Assembly (NCBI GenBank): GCA_009869945.1
Contig: WIXG01000330.1
Span: 1 to 64,000 of the forward strand
DNA from: Mesaphorura yosii
Lineage: Eukaryota; Arthropoda; Collembola; Poduromorpha; Tullbergiidae
Direction: 5' to 3'
Length of the DNA: 64,000 nt
In this document: positions 63,990 to 64,000 of the stretch, piece after piece
Position numbering within the stretch: the stretch's first letter is position 1
How the letters are laid out: each line of letters begins with the position of its first letter
Made by a program: the position numbers and the translations under genes
The notes under the pieces: generated by a model
What the model was told of the DNA's origin: nothing
Databases searched by the model: none
Seen by the model: the letters and a program-made list of their open reading frames with translations, nothing else

Positions 63990-64000
63990 CTAGAAAAAGA

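Overview
The window is nuclear DNA of a small-genome animal, most likely an arthropod or another ecdysozoan. Its genes are cut by many short GT-AG introns (typically 50-80 nt, a few of 0.5-2.6 kb), end near AATAAA signals and are densely packed on both strands. The ecdysone-response factor E93, with two pipsqueak-type helix-turn-helix domains, and Drosophila-style tandem sarcolamban-like micropeptides both point to the arthropod side. I cannot name the species. No rRNA, tRNA, CRISPR, LTR, retroviral or transposon gene was recognised.

Layout, left to right: the 3' half of succinate-semialdehyde dehydrogenase (+, cut by the left edge); a tiny putative amidated neuropeptide precursor (+, 2487-2672); two 33-34-residue transmembrane micropeptides (+, 3635-3739 and 5566-5667) that look like a split sarcolamban/SERCA-regulator gene; DBT, the E2 of branched-chain ketoacid dehydrogenase (-); a 17-beta-HSD12 / very-long-chain 3-oxoacyl-CoA reductase (+); mitochondrial ribosomal protein bL35m (-), head to head with MIC60/mitofilin (+); E93 (-), head to head with hexokinase (+); CPEB2-4/Orb2 (-); casein kinase I alpha (-), head to head with an RNF38/RNF44-type RING ligase (+); and the 3' part of a CACHD1-like VWA/Cache membrane protein (-, cut by the right edge).

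The genes form no operon. Several are mitochondrial or metabolic (SSADH, DBT, bL35m, MIC60, hexokinase, and the ER enzyme HSD17B12) and several regulatory (E93, Orb2, CK1 alpha, RNF38/44). Divergent pairs (bL35m/MIC60, E93/hexokinase, CK1 alpha/RNF) share 1-4 kb promoter regions; convergent pairs (HSD17B12/bL35m, MIC60/E93, hexokinase/CPEB, RNF/CACHD1) share 3' regions.

Most notable: (1) a tandem pair of sarcolamban-like micropeptides joined by one consensus intron; (2) two 100-nt alternative exons in hexokinase, each carrying the catalytic NDTTGT motif, which must be used mutually exclusively to keep frame; (3) a compact single-exon gene for a predicted secreted amidated peptide that matches no family I know; (4) a spliced 5' exon giving CK1 alpha an acidic N-terminal extension; (5) an in-frame stop plus double poly(A) signal inside MIC60, predicting a short form without the mitofilin domain; (6) loss of the second redox cysteine in SSADH. 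Exon boundaries were deduced by hand from splice sites, frame and family similarity; most were checked for phase consistency, but none has transcript support.
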